DNA of 64,000 nt from positions 152,459,195 through 152,523,194 of the forward strand of contig JAUPFV010000005.1 of the NCBI GenBank assembly GCA_036936605.1. The letters run 5' to 3'. Shown piece by piece: positions 11,541 to 23,474 of the stretch (position 1 is the first letter of the stretch; each line of letters begins with the position of its first letter). The notes beneath the pieces are model-generated. The model saw only the letters and a list, made by a program, of their open reading frames with translations, was not told the DNA's origin and searched no databases. Source of the stretch: Limnanthes douglasii subsp. nivea (lineage: Eukaryota; Streptophyta; Magnoliopsida; Brassicales; Limnanthaceae). The translations under genes and the position numbers were made by a program.

Positions 11541-12816
11541 AAGTAGAACAAAGGTCAAAGATGTCAAACTATACTTGCCTTCAGGGCCAAAGCCCCCAAT
11601 AAGATAAAGAAAAAGAATAATAAGAAGGTCACAATAGACCCAAGCCAAATGACTACTGAAGGGACCGGTTCAGAGAACCAGAGAGGTATTAATGCTACTT
11701 TACTGGAAGCAGTAAAAGTGATTGTGAAGGAAACCAGTGGGCCAAGCAACCCACCGAAGCCTCCAAAAAATGACAAGAAGCGTAAGGCCAACAGTGATGA
11801 GAAAGCTGCTGAGAAAAAGAAAGTCATTCTGGGAGCAGAGATAATCCTTCGTCCTCCTGAAGTTCCTATGCTATCTTCTACCAATCCTACCTTGCAAGAG
11901 GAAATTCCAACCAACCTCCACTCTGAACAGGTTACTGGTGATGGTCACGATGAGGTAGATCTTGATGCTTTTTGAGACATCAATATTTATTTCAATGACT
12001 TAGAGAAAGATGACTTCGCGGGGCCTTATCATCCTCCCACCTCTTCCAACATGGTGACTTATAATGGGGAGACTTATGAAATATCCGGGGAACAAGACAC
12101 TTTGAGCCACGCCCTCCTAGGCTGCATCCGACCAATGCTTGATCTACAAAGACAGGTAAATGATCAAACTGGTACCATAAATTCCCTAACCACAGACAAG
12201 CAAAACTTGTCGAATGATCTTCTTAGTGATCAACAAAGCATAGAGTTATTGAAGAAGGAGAAATAAAAGTTAGCTTACAAACTGCTCAAGTCAGAAGTGG
12301 GATGCAAGAAGCTTCAAACCAACTACTCCAACCCAGAGACTTCTTCAAATGACATCACAACTTTGAATGAGAAATTGAAAACCAAAGATGGTACTATCCA
12401 AATTTTATCCGATGACAAGGCTAAGTTGGAGAATACTGCCGAAGAGAAGACCAAAGAGAAAGAGGCCCTAGAAGCCAACAAGCTCAAGCCATAGCTGCTG
12501 GTATAGAGAAGTATGCTAATAGAATAGTGGATTCTCTAGAGAAGAGGGATGATGGGATCAAGTCTGATATGGTCCTATTGTTTCATAAGATGTTTCCTAA
12601 GAGGACCCTTGGTCCTTTGTGGAAATATATAGACTATGATGATATCATATTCCACACCTTAGCAGATATGACAATCGCAACTATTCTAGTGGAATAGACT
12701 GTACTGATGATGATGAAGGAACGGGTGAGAGTTCAAGTGTCGAACTTAAAAGTCCCCAAAAAGATGGTGGTGAAGAAAAATCCGAAAGGAACAAGCCCTA
12801 AGGTTATATTATGTAC
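11541..12816 (+). pseudogene. antisense coiled-coil ORF, copy C
   Basis: Plus strand, opposite to this element's pol. It opens with a Lys/Pro-rich segment (11541-11830, including KKRKANSDEKAAEKKK), has an acidic stretch ending in a stop near 11975, resumes as a coiled coil (12051-12500), continues in another frame through KYIDYDDIIFHTLADM (about 12623-12680), and ends in an acidic Ser/Asp tail near 12816. It lacks the PF04195-like block of copies A and B. At least three stops or shifts break it. Same architecture as the ORF at 25075-27509. Confidence 0.55.
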
Positions 12817-13329
12817 CTTTTTTTGTTTAGAAATATTGAAGTCCTTGGATGGCCAAGGTATTGTTTGTACTCGTGATTGGTTCGAGTCCGATCAGATTTC
12901 AATTATCACATTTCCATTTTGTTTATCATTTTGTTTAAATCTTCTATGGCCAATGTTTAAATAGCCTTTGATATTTCAGAAGTGTCAAACAAAAGTATCC
13001 AACATCTTCGACCATATGTGTTTAATACACGTGATCAGGTGTTCACCATATCCGATCAACTCAAGAAGTCTTGAGAGACGGGGTGTTGAATAAACATTTA
13101 ATATCCGAATTGAAACAAAAATGCACCAAACTTTTGAAGAATGTATCATATATTATTAAAAAAATCCGGACACCTTATTAAAACCTCCCCGCACCATCAG
13201 GGTAGAAAAGAGTATGCCCCATAATATTTACATTGATATTTAGAAAGTAAATATTTACAAAAGAGTTCTATTCTGAGTATAACCTGAGATGCTCAACATT
13301 CCACGGGTGCTTTAAAGCTCTCCTTTCTT
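12817..13329. other. spacer between antisense ORF and integrase remnant
   Basis: No coding sequence recognised. It corresponds to the untranslated region between pol and the antisense ORF in related elements. Confidence 0.4.
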
Positions 13330-14272
13330 TGTCCTAGAGCCTGTATATTCATGGTTTAACCTTTTCACATACCACATAAGGGCCTTCCCAGTTCAGAGCC
13401 AGTTTACCGAACTGCTTTTCATTGGTGTGTAAAAATACTTTTCTTAAAACTTTGTCTCCTATTTGAAAATCCCTTCTTTTAACTTTGGAAGCAAATGTGC
13501 TCATCATCAAGCCTTGGTGGTGCACTGCTCTCATATGTAATTTAACATTTTTTTTTCTTCTATCAAGTCAAGCTGATTCCTAACTGCTACATCATTAGCC
13601 TGTTCAGAATTGATTTGGACTCTATGTAATGGTAAATTAGCCTCTATGGGAGTAATTGCATCCATCCTATATACCAAAGAAAAAAAGACTCTTGTGTGTC
13701 ATCCCGAGGAGTAGTTCGATAGGCCCACAACACATCTTGTAAATAACTTGGCCACTTTCTTATAGCTCCTTCCAAATTCTTCTTAAATTCGGACAAGATA
13801 GTTTCATATTTGCAACCTCAACCTGAATATTTGCTTGAGGGTAGAAAGGAGAAGAAAAACAATGTTGAATTCCTCTAGAGGTACATAAGGCTTCCATACC
13901 TACTTGTCTCTGGACAACATATTTCAAGCATTGGTGGACCTTAGAGGCCACAACATGAATTCTAGAGAGTCAAGACCTCTCAAACATTGCATTGTACGAT
14001 GTTGGGCAATCCACCACTACAAACAGCACTCTTACCATTTTTTAAAGGGCCCCTTTCCCAACAATACCCCCTCTTCGAACTCCCCGATCACATCTGCAAA
14101 ACTTCTTGGGAAGCCCACAATGTTTTTGTTCGAAAGTTGAATAACCGCTGGGTTTCTCATTTGCTTGTACGAGCTTAAAAACAGGATGTTTGCCGAACTG
14201 CCAGTATCAATCAGAAGTCGGCGTATATCGTTTCACCCTATTGAAGCCCCTATTACCACCGCATCCTCATGA
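13330..14272 (-). pseudogene. gypsy protease fused to integrase C-terminus by deletion
   Basis: Minus strand from 14272: an aspartic protease with the active-site motif LLIDTGSSANILF (about 14210-14170) and downstream VVVDCPTSYNAM. Near 13920-13900 it passes directly into the end of an integrase core (FSSPFYPQANIQVEVAN, about 13850-13800, holding the third catalytic residue, Glu) and an integrase C-terminal region (LALNWEGPYVV, about 13395). RT, RNase H and the first two integrase catalytic residues are absent. Several stops are present. Confidence 0.75.
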
Positions 14273-14652
14273 GGTCCTGTAATTTCGTCTGAGGGTAATC
14301 TCGTAAAGTGTTTAAAATGTGCTTTGGATATTTTGTGGTGTTTTGTGTTTAAAGTGGTGAGTATAGAGATAATTAATATGTCTACTAGTAATAAATTATG
14401 ATTACCCTTATTAGTGAAAGTGGTTGGGATATTTATACTTAATTACTGACCCATGGGCTTATTGGGTCGAGTCATGAAGTCGGGTCAAGTTTAATGACCT
14501 ATTAGTAATCTAGTTTGAAGTGATTAGCAGCTAGCTTAGTCAACATTTAATACATTTGTCCTGTTCAGAATTTCATTATAGTGGCTTGATCTGAAGTGCC
14601 CTTCGGATTTAGTCAAGGAACAATAACTCAAATATCTGAACTCATCAATTAT

Positions 14653-15125
14653 AACTAAAATAAGGTATATAATATTGAATAAAACTTGTTAGTAATCCTT
14701 TATCTTAATGGAAACTTCATTAGATGTGAAAGTCAATCTAACAATAATGGTTGGCGGTGTATTCCTCACTATGCCAAACGATAGGTATCATGTGTTAGTT
14801 CAACTATGCACCATCTCGAAAGATACAACGAACAATCAGAAATTGCTCATTATTAATTGTGAAACGGGAGTGGCAATAAACTATAACTCTATTGGTATCT
14901 GCTATTAAATACAAATCAGACAACTCAAGAAATACTATTATACCACTAGTAAGTATTATAAGTTTTGTATTATCACATTGCCCGAGTCTTGCATTTTTCA
15001 TGTATAAAAAAAATCCATGCATGTTTCTTAACTTGTATGGGTCTCGCGTATTTATTTTTTTACTGGTCTTGCTTATTAACTTTTAACTGGTCTTGCATTC
15101 AAGTATCAAGTACATTTTCCTAAAA
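14653..15125. other. no gene seen
   Basis: AT-rich DNA with only short, featureless ORFs on both strands. Confidence 0.5.
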
Positions 15126-15735
15126 TTAACTGACAACATATAGTCTTAATTAAGACTCAAATTTCACGACGTTATTCATAGCGCCTAAGTTTGAGGAATA
15201 AATTATGTCTTAAGTTTGAAATGAAGTTTAAGATGAATAATAAAGCAGCTCGTTCGTGGCTAGTTCGTAAGTCTTCTGTAGCCATATTTGAAGTTATCTA
15301 AACCTGTTATGGTTATTAATTTACTGGATTTCAACAAAACATTAGGCTTGTTTACTTACAAAATATATTACTTATAAAATATTTAAGTTTACAAAATATG
15401 TAACATCACAAAATAAATCACTTTCGGTGTATATGTTTACAAAATAATAAGTTTACAAAATATGATAAAACATCGATGCTCTCTGATACATGCATATATT
15501 TTCACTGTATTGCTTAAAAACAAACTCATTCTCGATAAATTCTTTGACATATTTGTAAAAAAGAAACGCCACAGTCGATGTTTCCTGCTTTTTGTTGTAG
15601 GATATCTCTTCGTGTACTCACCCTAACATTGTTTCTTGTTGGTATGATTTTTTTTCATCAGGTATTTTCAACTTAGGCACTCTGAATAACGTCGTAAAAT
15701 TTGAGTCTTGAGTAAGACTATGTGTTGTCAGTTAA
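15126..15735. mobile_element. 610-bp non-autonomous DNA element with ~69-bp TIRs
   Basis: The left end (15126-15194, TTAACTGACAACATATAG...) is repeated as reverse complement at 15668-15735 with about 90% identity by eye, including the block ACGACGTTATTCA. There is no coding interior. TTAA at both outer edges is palindromic and could be a target duplication or part of the TIR. The family is not identified; the long TIR suggests a Mutator-type MITE, the TTAA edge would also suit piggyBac. Confidence 0.75.
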
Positions 15736-17116
15736 TTAACAAATATGTAAACTATATAGATCTTTAATCTGATGGTTAAAAGATTTGATCGGAGAAGATG
15801 TCATAACCCCATATCATTTCCAATTAACAAATAATTGCGCATATTTTATCGGAGGTAAACCATCGAGAAATTTACTAATTATATGACCTTATTAAACAAT
15901 TCAAACGTTTCATTAAACACGTATACTTTTGGAGCATAAACACATTGTTTGAACTTAAAAATTATCTTATATTTAAATTTTGGAGAATCGATCATAGTTA
16001 TAAATCCTAAGATATTAAAATTGTTAAAATTAAAAGAGAAACAATGTTATAGCATTATAAAAAAAAATATAGTCGAGTTCTTACATAAAATTGATTGGAG
16101 TCGAAGTAACTTAGTCTGCTTTCAATTTGTCCATTTCAGAATGTGGTATTCAGTTTTTTTCGATTTTAGAATTGAAAATAAGGCATAATATAATAAATAT
16201 TTTGATTATTTTAGCAACTATACAATTTATATTTGGAACTTTTATACTAAAAATAAAAAATAAAAAAGTTTAACTTTTAAAAAGTTTAAGGAAGTTCCTC
16301 CCTTTCATGTCTATAGAGGAAAACCATGAAACTTAGAAATATTATTAAGTAAATGTTTCGGTGTACCGGTACTACTTTTTAACATAGCTTATGGATTTTT
16401 CCCGATTTTGTGGTTGAAAATAAGGTATTATCATAATATCTTATGTGATGTATGTGTGAGAGATAATATTAAAATCTCGGATATAACAAATAACAATGGT
16501 GTTTGGCATAATAATGGTTGAGGGAGTAACATAACAAGATTGTAAGAAAATTCTAAATTGGAATATCTCATCATGCGTTATTTAGGATATTCATACATGT
16601 TGTTATAAGTCCAATTAAATAACTAAAGTAATTAGTTTAGACTACTGCACTTACGAATAATAATAATAATAATTTATTAATAATATTATTCAGTCTGATG
16701 TTACTACCTTACTACCGTTAGTAGATCACTTATGATGAAGATATAAATAATTGAGGAGTAAAGATAATTACTTTGTAATTATTCAATTGAGTATTTTGAT
16801 AAGTATAAGAGAGATTTGGTGTAAAATGTAAATATAAAAGACTAAATGTGTAATTTGTAATGAATGTGTTTGTATTAAGTAGTTTAGTAGGGTAAAGTAT
16901 CCACGTAACAAACTAATTCTGTTACATATAACTACCTAACCTATAAATAGGTGTACTCATTTTGGTAATAAGATTGATTGACACTTTGAACACTTTTAAC
17001 TCTTGATTACTTTATTTCTCTAACAACTTCAACAACTTTATATTTCTAGACAGTCTTCCAACAATTCCTATTAGACATCATTTTCCTCAAAATATTCATA
17101 CCGATCAAGTTACATG
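15736..17116. other. AT-rich spacer; possible LTR relic at its right end
   Basis: No gene recognised. CTATAAATAGGTG at 16941, followed by a CT-rich leader-like stretch and then by gypsy RT homology, suggests a decayed LTR at about 16700-17090. No second copy was found to define its edges. Confidence 0.3.
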
Positions 17117-17530
17117 ACATGAATTAGTTGTTGATCAAAGACTGAAACCAATACGATAGAAAATGAGAATATTTTTAGTTGAAAATTTTGAGGTCAACAT
17201 TAAGAAAATGAATAATTTTCTTAAGGTATGGCAGATTCGAGAATCAAAGTATCCTACATGGCTTGTGAATCTAGTATTAATTAAACAGAAGAATGGACGA
17301 TGAAGAATGTGCGTGAACTTTATTGATTTAAATCGTGATTGTCCAAAAGATATTATCTAAAGTATCTTAGTGTTGTTCTCATAAGGAAATATGATAAAAT
17401 TTAAAAATTGATCTATCATTTGAATAAGATGTTGGTTGATGCTGAAATAAGATATTTGAATTTGGAAAAATTAGTTATTGGTTGGCTTTTAGCAAAAAGA
17501 AAAATCCGACCATATTGATTTACCCACAAA
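17117..17530 (+). pseudogene. gypsy reverse transcriptase / RNase H relic
   Basis: The RT entry region is readable at 17117-17359: HELVVDQRLKPIR, a stop, then IRESKYPTWLVNLVLIKQKN, a stop, then CVNFIDLNRDCPKD. This matches the conserved gypsy RT segment with WLANPVLVKK and CVDFTDLNKACPKD. After a deletion that removes the YxDD region, 17420-17515 gives RYLNLEKLVIGWLLAKRKIR, matching the RNase H segment around KRYPxLEKLALALVVAxRKLR. Two stops and the deletion make it nonfunctional. Confidence 0.7.
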
Positions 17531-18553
17531 AACTAGAGAGCGTAGTTTTAATTAATGTAACATAGGAATCCAATATATTATAAATTACACGTATTATTCA
17601 ATTAGAGGGCATAGTTTTAATTTATGTAACAGATGTAATCATTATGTAATAAGGTTGAACAATAAACTCAGATAAATAATACAAATTATTATAATATTCT
17701 ATCCTTTTTTAGTTCGTTTTGTTTTTACAAAAGTTGACAATCACTTTGATGAAGATTTCATTCATCGTGAAGAAGGTGGACATTAGACAATAGACACTGA
17801 AGTTATTGTATGCCTATGTGGAGAATTGTTAAAATAAACTCAAAATGACTGATGAAGGAGCTATACCAAGACATAAAAACAAAAACATATGTTGAAACTT
17901 AAGGACATAAGTTATGCCGAAACTTTTGTGAATAAGATCTACTAAAACCTAAGTACAAAGACTTGAAGGTTGGAACTTAAAGATCATGAAATTTACTGCT
18001 GAAACCTAATTCCATGAACTTTATTTTCGGAAGTTAGGAGCATAAACTTTAATGCTGAAACTTTTGTGGAAACGTTTTGGATGTTTCAAGATACTTCATT
18101 GTTTGTATATAAACGCATTTACTTCAAAAGTAATTAAAATCATGAAAATAATACATGCAATACGGATGTCAGAGGTTTGGATGCCACTACATGCCATAAA
18201 TATTGCATATAATACATATGTCCAAGAATTGGTCCCACTGTCGGTCAAATATTTGTTGCAACAAACTGTCATTTACTATCGTGAGGCTAAAGTGTTTTAT
18301 CCCTCACCCTTGGTTCTATGTATATATGGATGAGGAATTATAAACCTGTGTTGAGCGCGAAAGGGAAAGCGTTACTGAATTTAAAGAGAGAAAAAAGTTC
18401 GGAATTTTATTGCGAGATAAACACTAAGAGAAATATTGTGCGCCAAAGTTTTCTCTCAGAGAGTATGTACTTTATTTTGATAAAATTTAAAACATAGTAT
18501 GTCATAAGTTGTGTTAACTATGTTCATGCGTTTCCTTATAATCTTTTGTATAT
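17531..18553. other. no gene seen
   Basis: Contains one 93-codon plus-strand ORF (18052-18333) without recognisable motifs. Nearby sequence repeats words such as 'AAACTTAAGGACATAAG', suggesting a decayed repeat. Confidence 0.4.
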
Positions 18554-18572
18554 ATAAAATCGGTGTACTATT

Positions 18573-19762
18573 TTTTTTGTTTATAAAAATATAAAATAAA
18601 ATGTAAAAGTATACAAGATCAATGGGGCATTCCCCTCAAATGAGAAAAACAATTACAGAAATGCATTGAAACTACATAATACAATAGCTTCAACAAATAC
18701 AGAGACTACAACCAAACTTCAGCTACTACAAATGAAATTGAAATATATTTTGAAACTGCAGAATACAATGGCTTCAACAAATACCATTACTACAACCAAA
18801 CGTCGACTACTACAAATGAAATTGAAATACTTAGTAATCAGACTAGAACATTAGCATTGTGAAGTTGTTATGATTGATGCCATCTTTGAAAAACCAATTC
18901 TCAACTTTATAAGACGATGATCCAAAACTTAATCCATACCCCGAATATTGGTGATGATTATGCAGCTAATTTAAACTTTACCTTAACTACAACAGATTCG
19001 AAAGAATCACCGAAATAAAGAGCGTCCAAACAAAATTTTGAGGAACTCATAAATAATGTTCCAATGGAACTGATGGAGACTAGAGAAATACCGTAAAGGA
19101 TTGAGATTAAATGCCTAGTACAGACCCTATGTACCAAAATCCACAAAACACCAAGGATAAATTACAGTAAACTACTGTGAGTCGGCCATATTCACCGGCT
19201 TCGGAGCCACCGAAAACCATTTGTGACCAACAAAATCCTTCATATACAATATGTCGAGATATGAATACTTAGAAATGCGTGACCGTGAAACAGAAGATGT
19301 CTAGACGTCGGAACATATTCAAAAACTCAGGCCAAGACGAGCGAAACCCGAGTATCTGAGAACGATTAGCGAATCAGACAACGAGAACCACCGAAAGAGG
19401 CTTCAATACTCCAAATCAACTGGGTGAGACCCAACAGACTACTTTACCTCCGTAAGATCTTACTGAATCAGACCAGAAAAATCAAAGAACGGGAACGAAA
19501 AATCCAGAGGAACCACCGCTAATAAAAAAACAAGTACTAGCGGGATGAGGAAAGACGAAGGGACGATACCGCCTGAGAGGAGCGATCGAAAGGCAACGAA
19601 GAACAATACCAAACATAAGAAAAGTTAAATAAAAATAGTATGGACGGAAAAAAGAAACAGCGGGCATGGAAAAGAAAAGAACGAGAAATTAGGGTTTCCA
19701 GAGAAATGAGAGAGTTTCTCTCTAGAAACCCTTTATCTTTGTTAAAATAAATTATTCCAACC
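18573..19762 (-). mobile_element. LINE-derived non-autonomous retroposon, minus orientation, 19-bp TSD
   Basis: A 19-bp direct repeat (ATAAAATCGGTGTACTATT) lies at 18554-18572 and 19763-19781. Directly inside the left copy is a T run (poly-A tail of a minus-strand insertion). On the minus strand the interior begins with an L1-like leader (GGGTTTCTAGAGAGAAACTC, AAACCCTAATTTCTCG) and ends with an AATGCCCCATTGATC...ATTTTTATAAAC-polyA segment typical of plant L1 3' UTRs. No endonuclease or RT domain is readable, so it appears to be a 5'/3' end composite mobilised in trans. Confidence 0.65.
18667..18835. repeat. two tandem ~86-bp units
   Basis: GAAACTACATAATACAATAG... is repeated almost at once as GAAACTGCAGAATACAATGG..., with both units ending in CTACAAATGAAATTGAAATA. 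It lies inside the LINE-derived insertion, near its 3' end. Confidence 0.75.
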
Positions 19763-19781
19763 ATAAAATCGGTGTACTATT

Positions 19782-20143
19782 GTCCGTTGATGTAGCATTT
19801 TTCACGATTCAAACTACATTAAAACAAATTATTAAACAATTAAAAATATTATTAATTTTTTTAATAAATAAAATGATGACCCACAAAAATACAACACGTA
19901 CTATCATTATAACATTTTTTTACCGAACTACCATATTAGACTGCCGAGAGAAGCAAAATAAACTAATTATAAAGCACAATCATAAGTTTGAGAAGCTCAC
20001 TCCTATACCAATTAATTCAGACGTGAGCTTTATGGACGACAGGAACTTGTCATATACAATTATTCCTAAACGTTGTGCTATTCAATGTTTGAAGTAAATA
20101 AGTTAAAAGTAGTTAGCTATATCTTCTGCATTTTATTCAACAA
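19782..20143. other. spacer upstream of the tRNA gene
   Basis: AT-rich, with a 105-codon plus ORF (19780-20097) of no recognisable family. Short CAA motifs just before the tRNA (TTCAACAAG) fit the CAA-rich starts common upstream of plant tRNA genes. Confidence 0.35.
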
Positions 20144-20215
20144 GGGTGTTTGGTCTAGTGGTATGATTCTCGCTTCGGGTGCGAGAGGTCGTGAGTTCGA
20201 TTCTCGCAACACCCC
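20144..20215 (+). tRNA. tRNA-Pro (anticodon CGG)
   Basis: A 72-base cloverleaf. The acceptor stem GGGTGTT pairs perfectly with AACACCC, with discriminator C at 20215. The anticodon stem CTCGC/GCGAG encloses TTCGGGT, giving anticodon CGG at 20176-20178, which reads proline CCG. The T arm has GTGAG-TTCGATT-CTCGC. D-arm (A-box) TGGTCTAGTGGTAT and B-box GAGTTCGATTC are intact, and no intron is present. A pyrimidine-rich CTTCTT follows. It closely resembles other plant tRNA-Pro genes and looks functional, although its surroundings are repetitive. Confidence 0.93.
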
Positions 20216-20230
20216 TTCTTCATAATTATT

Positions 20231-20801
20231 TTATTAAATTTGATTTCGTTCGAATTTTCAATCACCTGAATTATGATTCAGGTTTACATATTGGGTTTCT
20301 CCTTTTCTATTTGATTTGGCTTAATTAATAAATCACTATGTTTTTACTCTCACAAATTCTGACAGACATGAACAATTATTTTAAAACCTTAAAAATAAGA
20401 ATGTATTATTTTAAAACCTTAAAAATAAGAATGTAAATCAACCATTAATCTTCAAATCATTTTTTTTAATTTTTTAATTATTTTATTCAACTGAGGTCTG
20501 ATTTTTGAAATTAAATTGAAATAAATTGTAATTATTAAATTTGATTTCGTTCGAATTTTCAATCACCTGAATTATGATTCAGGTTTACATATTGGGTTTC
20601 TCCTTTTCTATTTGATTTGGCTTAATTAATAAATCACTATGTTTTTACTCTCACAAATTCTGACAGACATGAACAATTATTTTAAAACCTTAAAAATAAG
20701 AATGTAAATCAACCATTAATCTTCAAATCATTTTTTTTTAATTTTTTAATTATTTTATTCAACTGAGGTCTGATTTTTGAAATTAAATTGAAATAAATTG
20801 T
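20231..20801. repeat. direct tandem duplication (~300 and ~270 bp)
   Basis: The block beginning TATTAAATTTGATTTCGTTC at 20232 recurs at 20533 and runs nearly without change to AAATAAATTGTA. The first copy carries one extra 30-bp subrepeat (TATTATTTTAAAACCTTAAA... at about 20403-20432). Very high identity points to recent duplication directly 3' of the tRNA. Confidence 0.9.
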
Positions 20802-20939
20802 ATTTTAAATTTACATGTTGAGTGTACGGTTGGAATTAAATTTTATATGGAATTTTCAAAACTTCTGCAATTTAATAAAAAAATAATTTTAAATTAATAA
20901 TGATAATTATGTGAATTGTCTAAAAATCAGATTTATTAA

Positions 20940-22205
20940 AGGTTTAAGACCCATTCAACCGAATCATTACAAGACTATAATTAATTCGGTTGAGCTATTA
21001 TAAATCAAACATTTATTAGACTAAGCAACTATAACTTCGGAGATCTGTCTGTCGCATATATGAAAAAAAAACAGAATAAAGATATATTTAGCTAGTATTA
21101 TGTTGTTCTATTTATAAGCACTAAAAATAAGATATTATTAAAATAAAGATAATATCTATTTTATGAACACGTTGATTATAAATGATAAACTTCGGAGATC
21201 TGTCTGTCGCATATATAACAAAAAAAGAACAAAATAAAGATATTTGTAACTACTATTATGTTGTTCTAACTATAAGTACTAAAAATAAGATATTATTAAA
21301 ATAAAGATAATATATATTTTATGAACACGTTGATTATAAATGGTAAACTTTATACCTTTATGCATAGAAGTATTATTATTTTTATTATTATTTAACATTA
21401 TTTGGTGTAATAGATCTCGAATACTCATCCAGATCTACTTGAACATAATTACACTCACCAAATTAGTGTTGTATGTGAGAAATGATCGACACCCCAAAGT
21501 TTTCACAAAAAGAAGTTTAAGCAAAGAAAGCGAAAGTCATGTTGTAATCGTTAGAGGACAATAATATGTTTATTGGCATAAACGATAGCGGTGAAGGAGT
21601 TGGTGAACAATAACCACATTTTTTGGTTGTTCAGATGACCTATTTTTGACCTATTCAACTGAATCATTACAAGACCAAAATTAATTCAGTTGAGCTATTA
21701 TATATCAAAAACTCATTAGACTAACAAACTACAACTTCAGAGATTTGTCGGTCTCATATATAAAAAAAAGGAACAAAGTAAAGATATTTATAACTACCAT
21801 TATGTTATTCTATTTATAAGCACTAAAAATAAGATATTATTAAAATAAATAATATATATATATATTATGAACACGTTATTATAAATGATAAACTTTGTAC
21901 CTCTATGTATAGAAGTATTATTATTTTTATTATTATTGAACATTATTAGGTGTAATACTGCACCAGTTTTAGATCTTAGATACTCATCCAGATCTACTTG
22001 AACATAATTACACTCACAAAATTAGTGTTGTATGTCAGAAATGATTGATACCCTGAAGTTTTCACAAAAAACAATTAAGCAAAGAAAGCGAAAGTCATGA
22101 AAAATTTGTTAGAGGACAATAATATGTTTATTGGCATCAATGATAGTGATGAACGAGTTAGTGAACAATAACCATTTTTTCGGTTGTTCAGATGGCCTAT
22201 TTTCG
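20940..22205. repeat. tandem duplication of a TATA-bearing, LTR-like unit
   Basis: Unit 1 (about 20940-21648) and unit 2 (about 21649-22205) both run from CATTCAAC(C/T)GAATCATTACA through GGAGAT(C/T)TGTC, TTCTATTTATAAGCACTAAA, AGATCTACTTGAACATAATT to TTTTCGG/TTGGTTGTTCAGATG. Unit 1 has an extra ~155-bp internal copy (21030-21185 versus 21186-21340). The TATA-like TATTTATAAGCAC and the gag-like sequence further right (23094 on) suggest duplicated LTR/leader sequence, but no PBS is clear. Confidence 0.7.
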
Positions 22206-23093
22206 ACGGTTAGCAATGGAGCTACAAAATAATAAACCAAGATGATGCAAGAGAAAATGTACACCACTGCGCAACAAGTAAAATCAGTAATCTAGCACAT
22301 CAGCAAGATGACATTGTGAAGGAGAATGAAGAGGAAATTTTTTAAACGGGCGCTATGATAAGTATCACCTCATGAACGTTATTACTCAATACAACATTCT
22401 CGTCCAATACCAAACTGGAAAATATTACTCTGGTTTAGAATCCTACAACAAAAATTTGAGGCGTGTGCATCATTGTCTCGTCCGGAAGAAGATAAAAAAG
22501 AACTCTATATCTAGAAACAAAGATGATATGAGGAAAATAGAATACCACCGAGAGAATTAGACAACATAATTACAATTTTGGAAGGAAAACGGGCATGACA
22601 AATCATAGTTTTATTCAACAAAAATAAGAGAAACGTCTCCACTATAGTTTGAAATGAATCAGAATCACTAGCAAATTCCTATGACTCAGCAATGAGCCAA
22701 GCAAAATCATCAACTAGCCCAATGCCCTAACCAGGAATTCCATCGGATTTCTGAGTCTCGTCGGCTCAGCTAAGGATTTATCCAAACTACCAATAACACC
22801 AAACACCCTTAATGCATAATCCTTCCCAATGATATCATTGTCACACCCAGATATACCCTAGGAATTTATATAAACTTTGGCAAAAAATAAACAATAACCG
22901 ATATATGTCGCTTCAGTGTTTATAAGTCAACAAAACCCTCAGGGTCCAAACCCTTGTACTGAGTTGAATATTATGCTCCAACAACCTTATGGCGTAACCT
23001 TAATATATTTCTACTAAATTTCCAATAGCCAGGCTTTCGACCGACTGGTGGGGTCGATATCCTTTTATAAGACAGACTTATAAACCAAATAAT
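22206..23093. other. decayed sequence, probably gag leader region
   Basis: No domain recognised. It has short ORFs only, between LTR-like repeats and a gag fragment, so a degraded retroelement 5' region is the most economical reading. Confidence 0.3.
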
Positions 23094-23181
23094 TTGTTTG
23101 ACATTAATTATAGTTTGGAGGACGAATCTCCATTTGCACTAAATACCTTGTACACAAATTTATCGCCAAACTTCAAAAATC

Positions 23182-23235
<54 letters not shown>

Positions 23236-23460
23236 CAATAGAAATTAAGATCCAAATTATCATGTGGATAAATTTAAAAGCGATATCCTAAAGTACACGA
23301 GAGCGGGTGATGGTATCAAGTTCATAACATTTGTTCTCAAACTAAAAGGAAATTATTTGACATGATTCAACGGTCTCCTATCACCTTGTATTACAGATTT
23401 CAAGATGCTACATACAATTTTTAGAATCACTTCATAGTGTCCAAATTAATGAAATGAGAT
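23094..23460 (+). pseudogene. gypsy gag fragment split by an (AT)n microsatellite
   Basis: EDESPFALNTLYTNLSPNFK (about 23110-23175) resembles the gag segment 'SPFxxxIxxxxLPxxFK'. About 150 bases on, LKLKGNYLT-stop-FNGLLSPCITDFK (about 23334-23405) resembles the gag 'LxGxAxxWFxxLPxxSIxxF' block. The expansion of AT dinucleotides at 23186-23231 lies between them. The sequence ends at the LTR start at 23475. Confidence 0.5.
23186..23231. repeat. (AT)n microsatellite
   Basis: About 23 uninterrupted AT dinucleotides, inside a decayed gag sequence. Likely variable in length. Confidence 0.95.
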
Positions 23461-23474
23461 GGTGACTACTCTTA

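Larger units (their letters stand above)
11115..14652 (-). mobile_element. deleted Ty3/gypsy element with two LTRs and 5-bp TSD
   Basis: Left LTR 11120-11497 (starts TGGTGTCG, ends CTCATCA) and right LTR about 14278-14647 are clearly homologous over ~360 bp. Target duplication ATTAT occurs at 11115-11119 and 14648-14652. The PPT is next to the left LTR (11498 onward, GTAGCCCCTTTAGGTCTT on plus), so the element runs on the minus strand. The interior keeps PR and part of integrase on minus and the antisense coiled-coil ORF on plus. PBS, gag, RT, RNase H and the front of integrase are gone. It would depend on proteins supplied in trans. Confidence 0.8.

Noticed and set aside
12870..12900. T-loop-like GGTTCGAGTCC
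   Set aside because: No matching acceptor or anticodon stems around it, so not a tRNA.
18052..18333. 93-codon ORF
   Set aside because: No domain, no signal sequence, no good flanking signals; best left as unannotated spacer.
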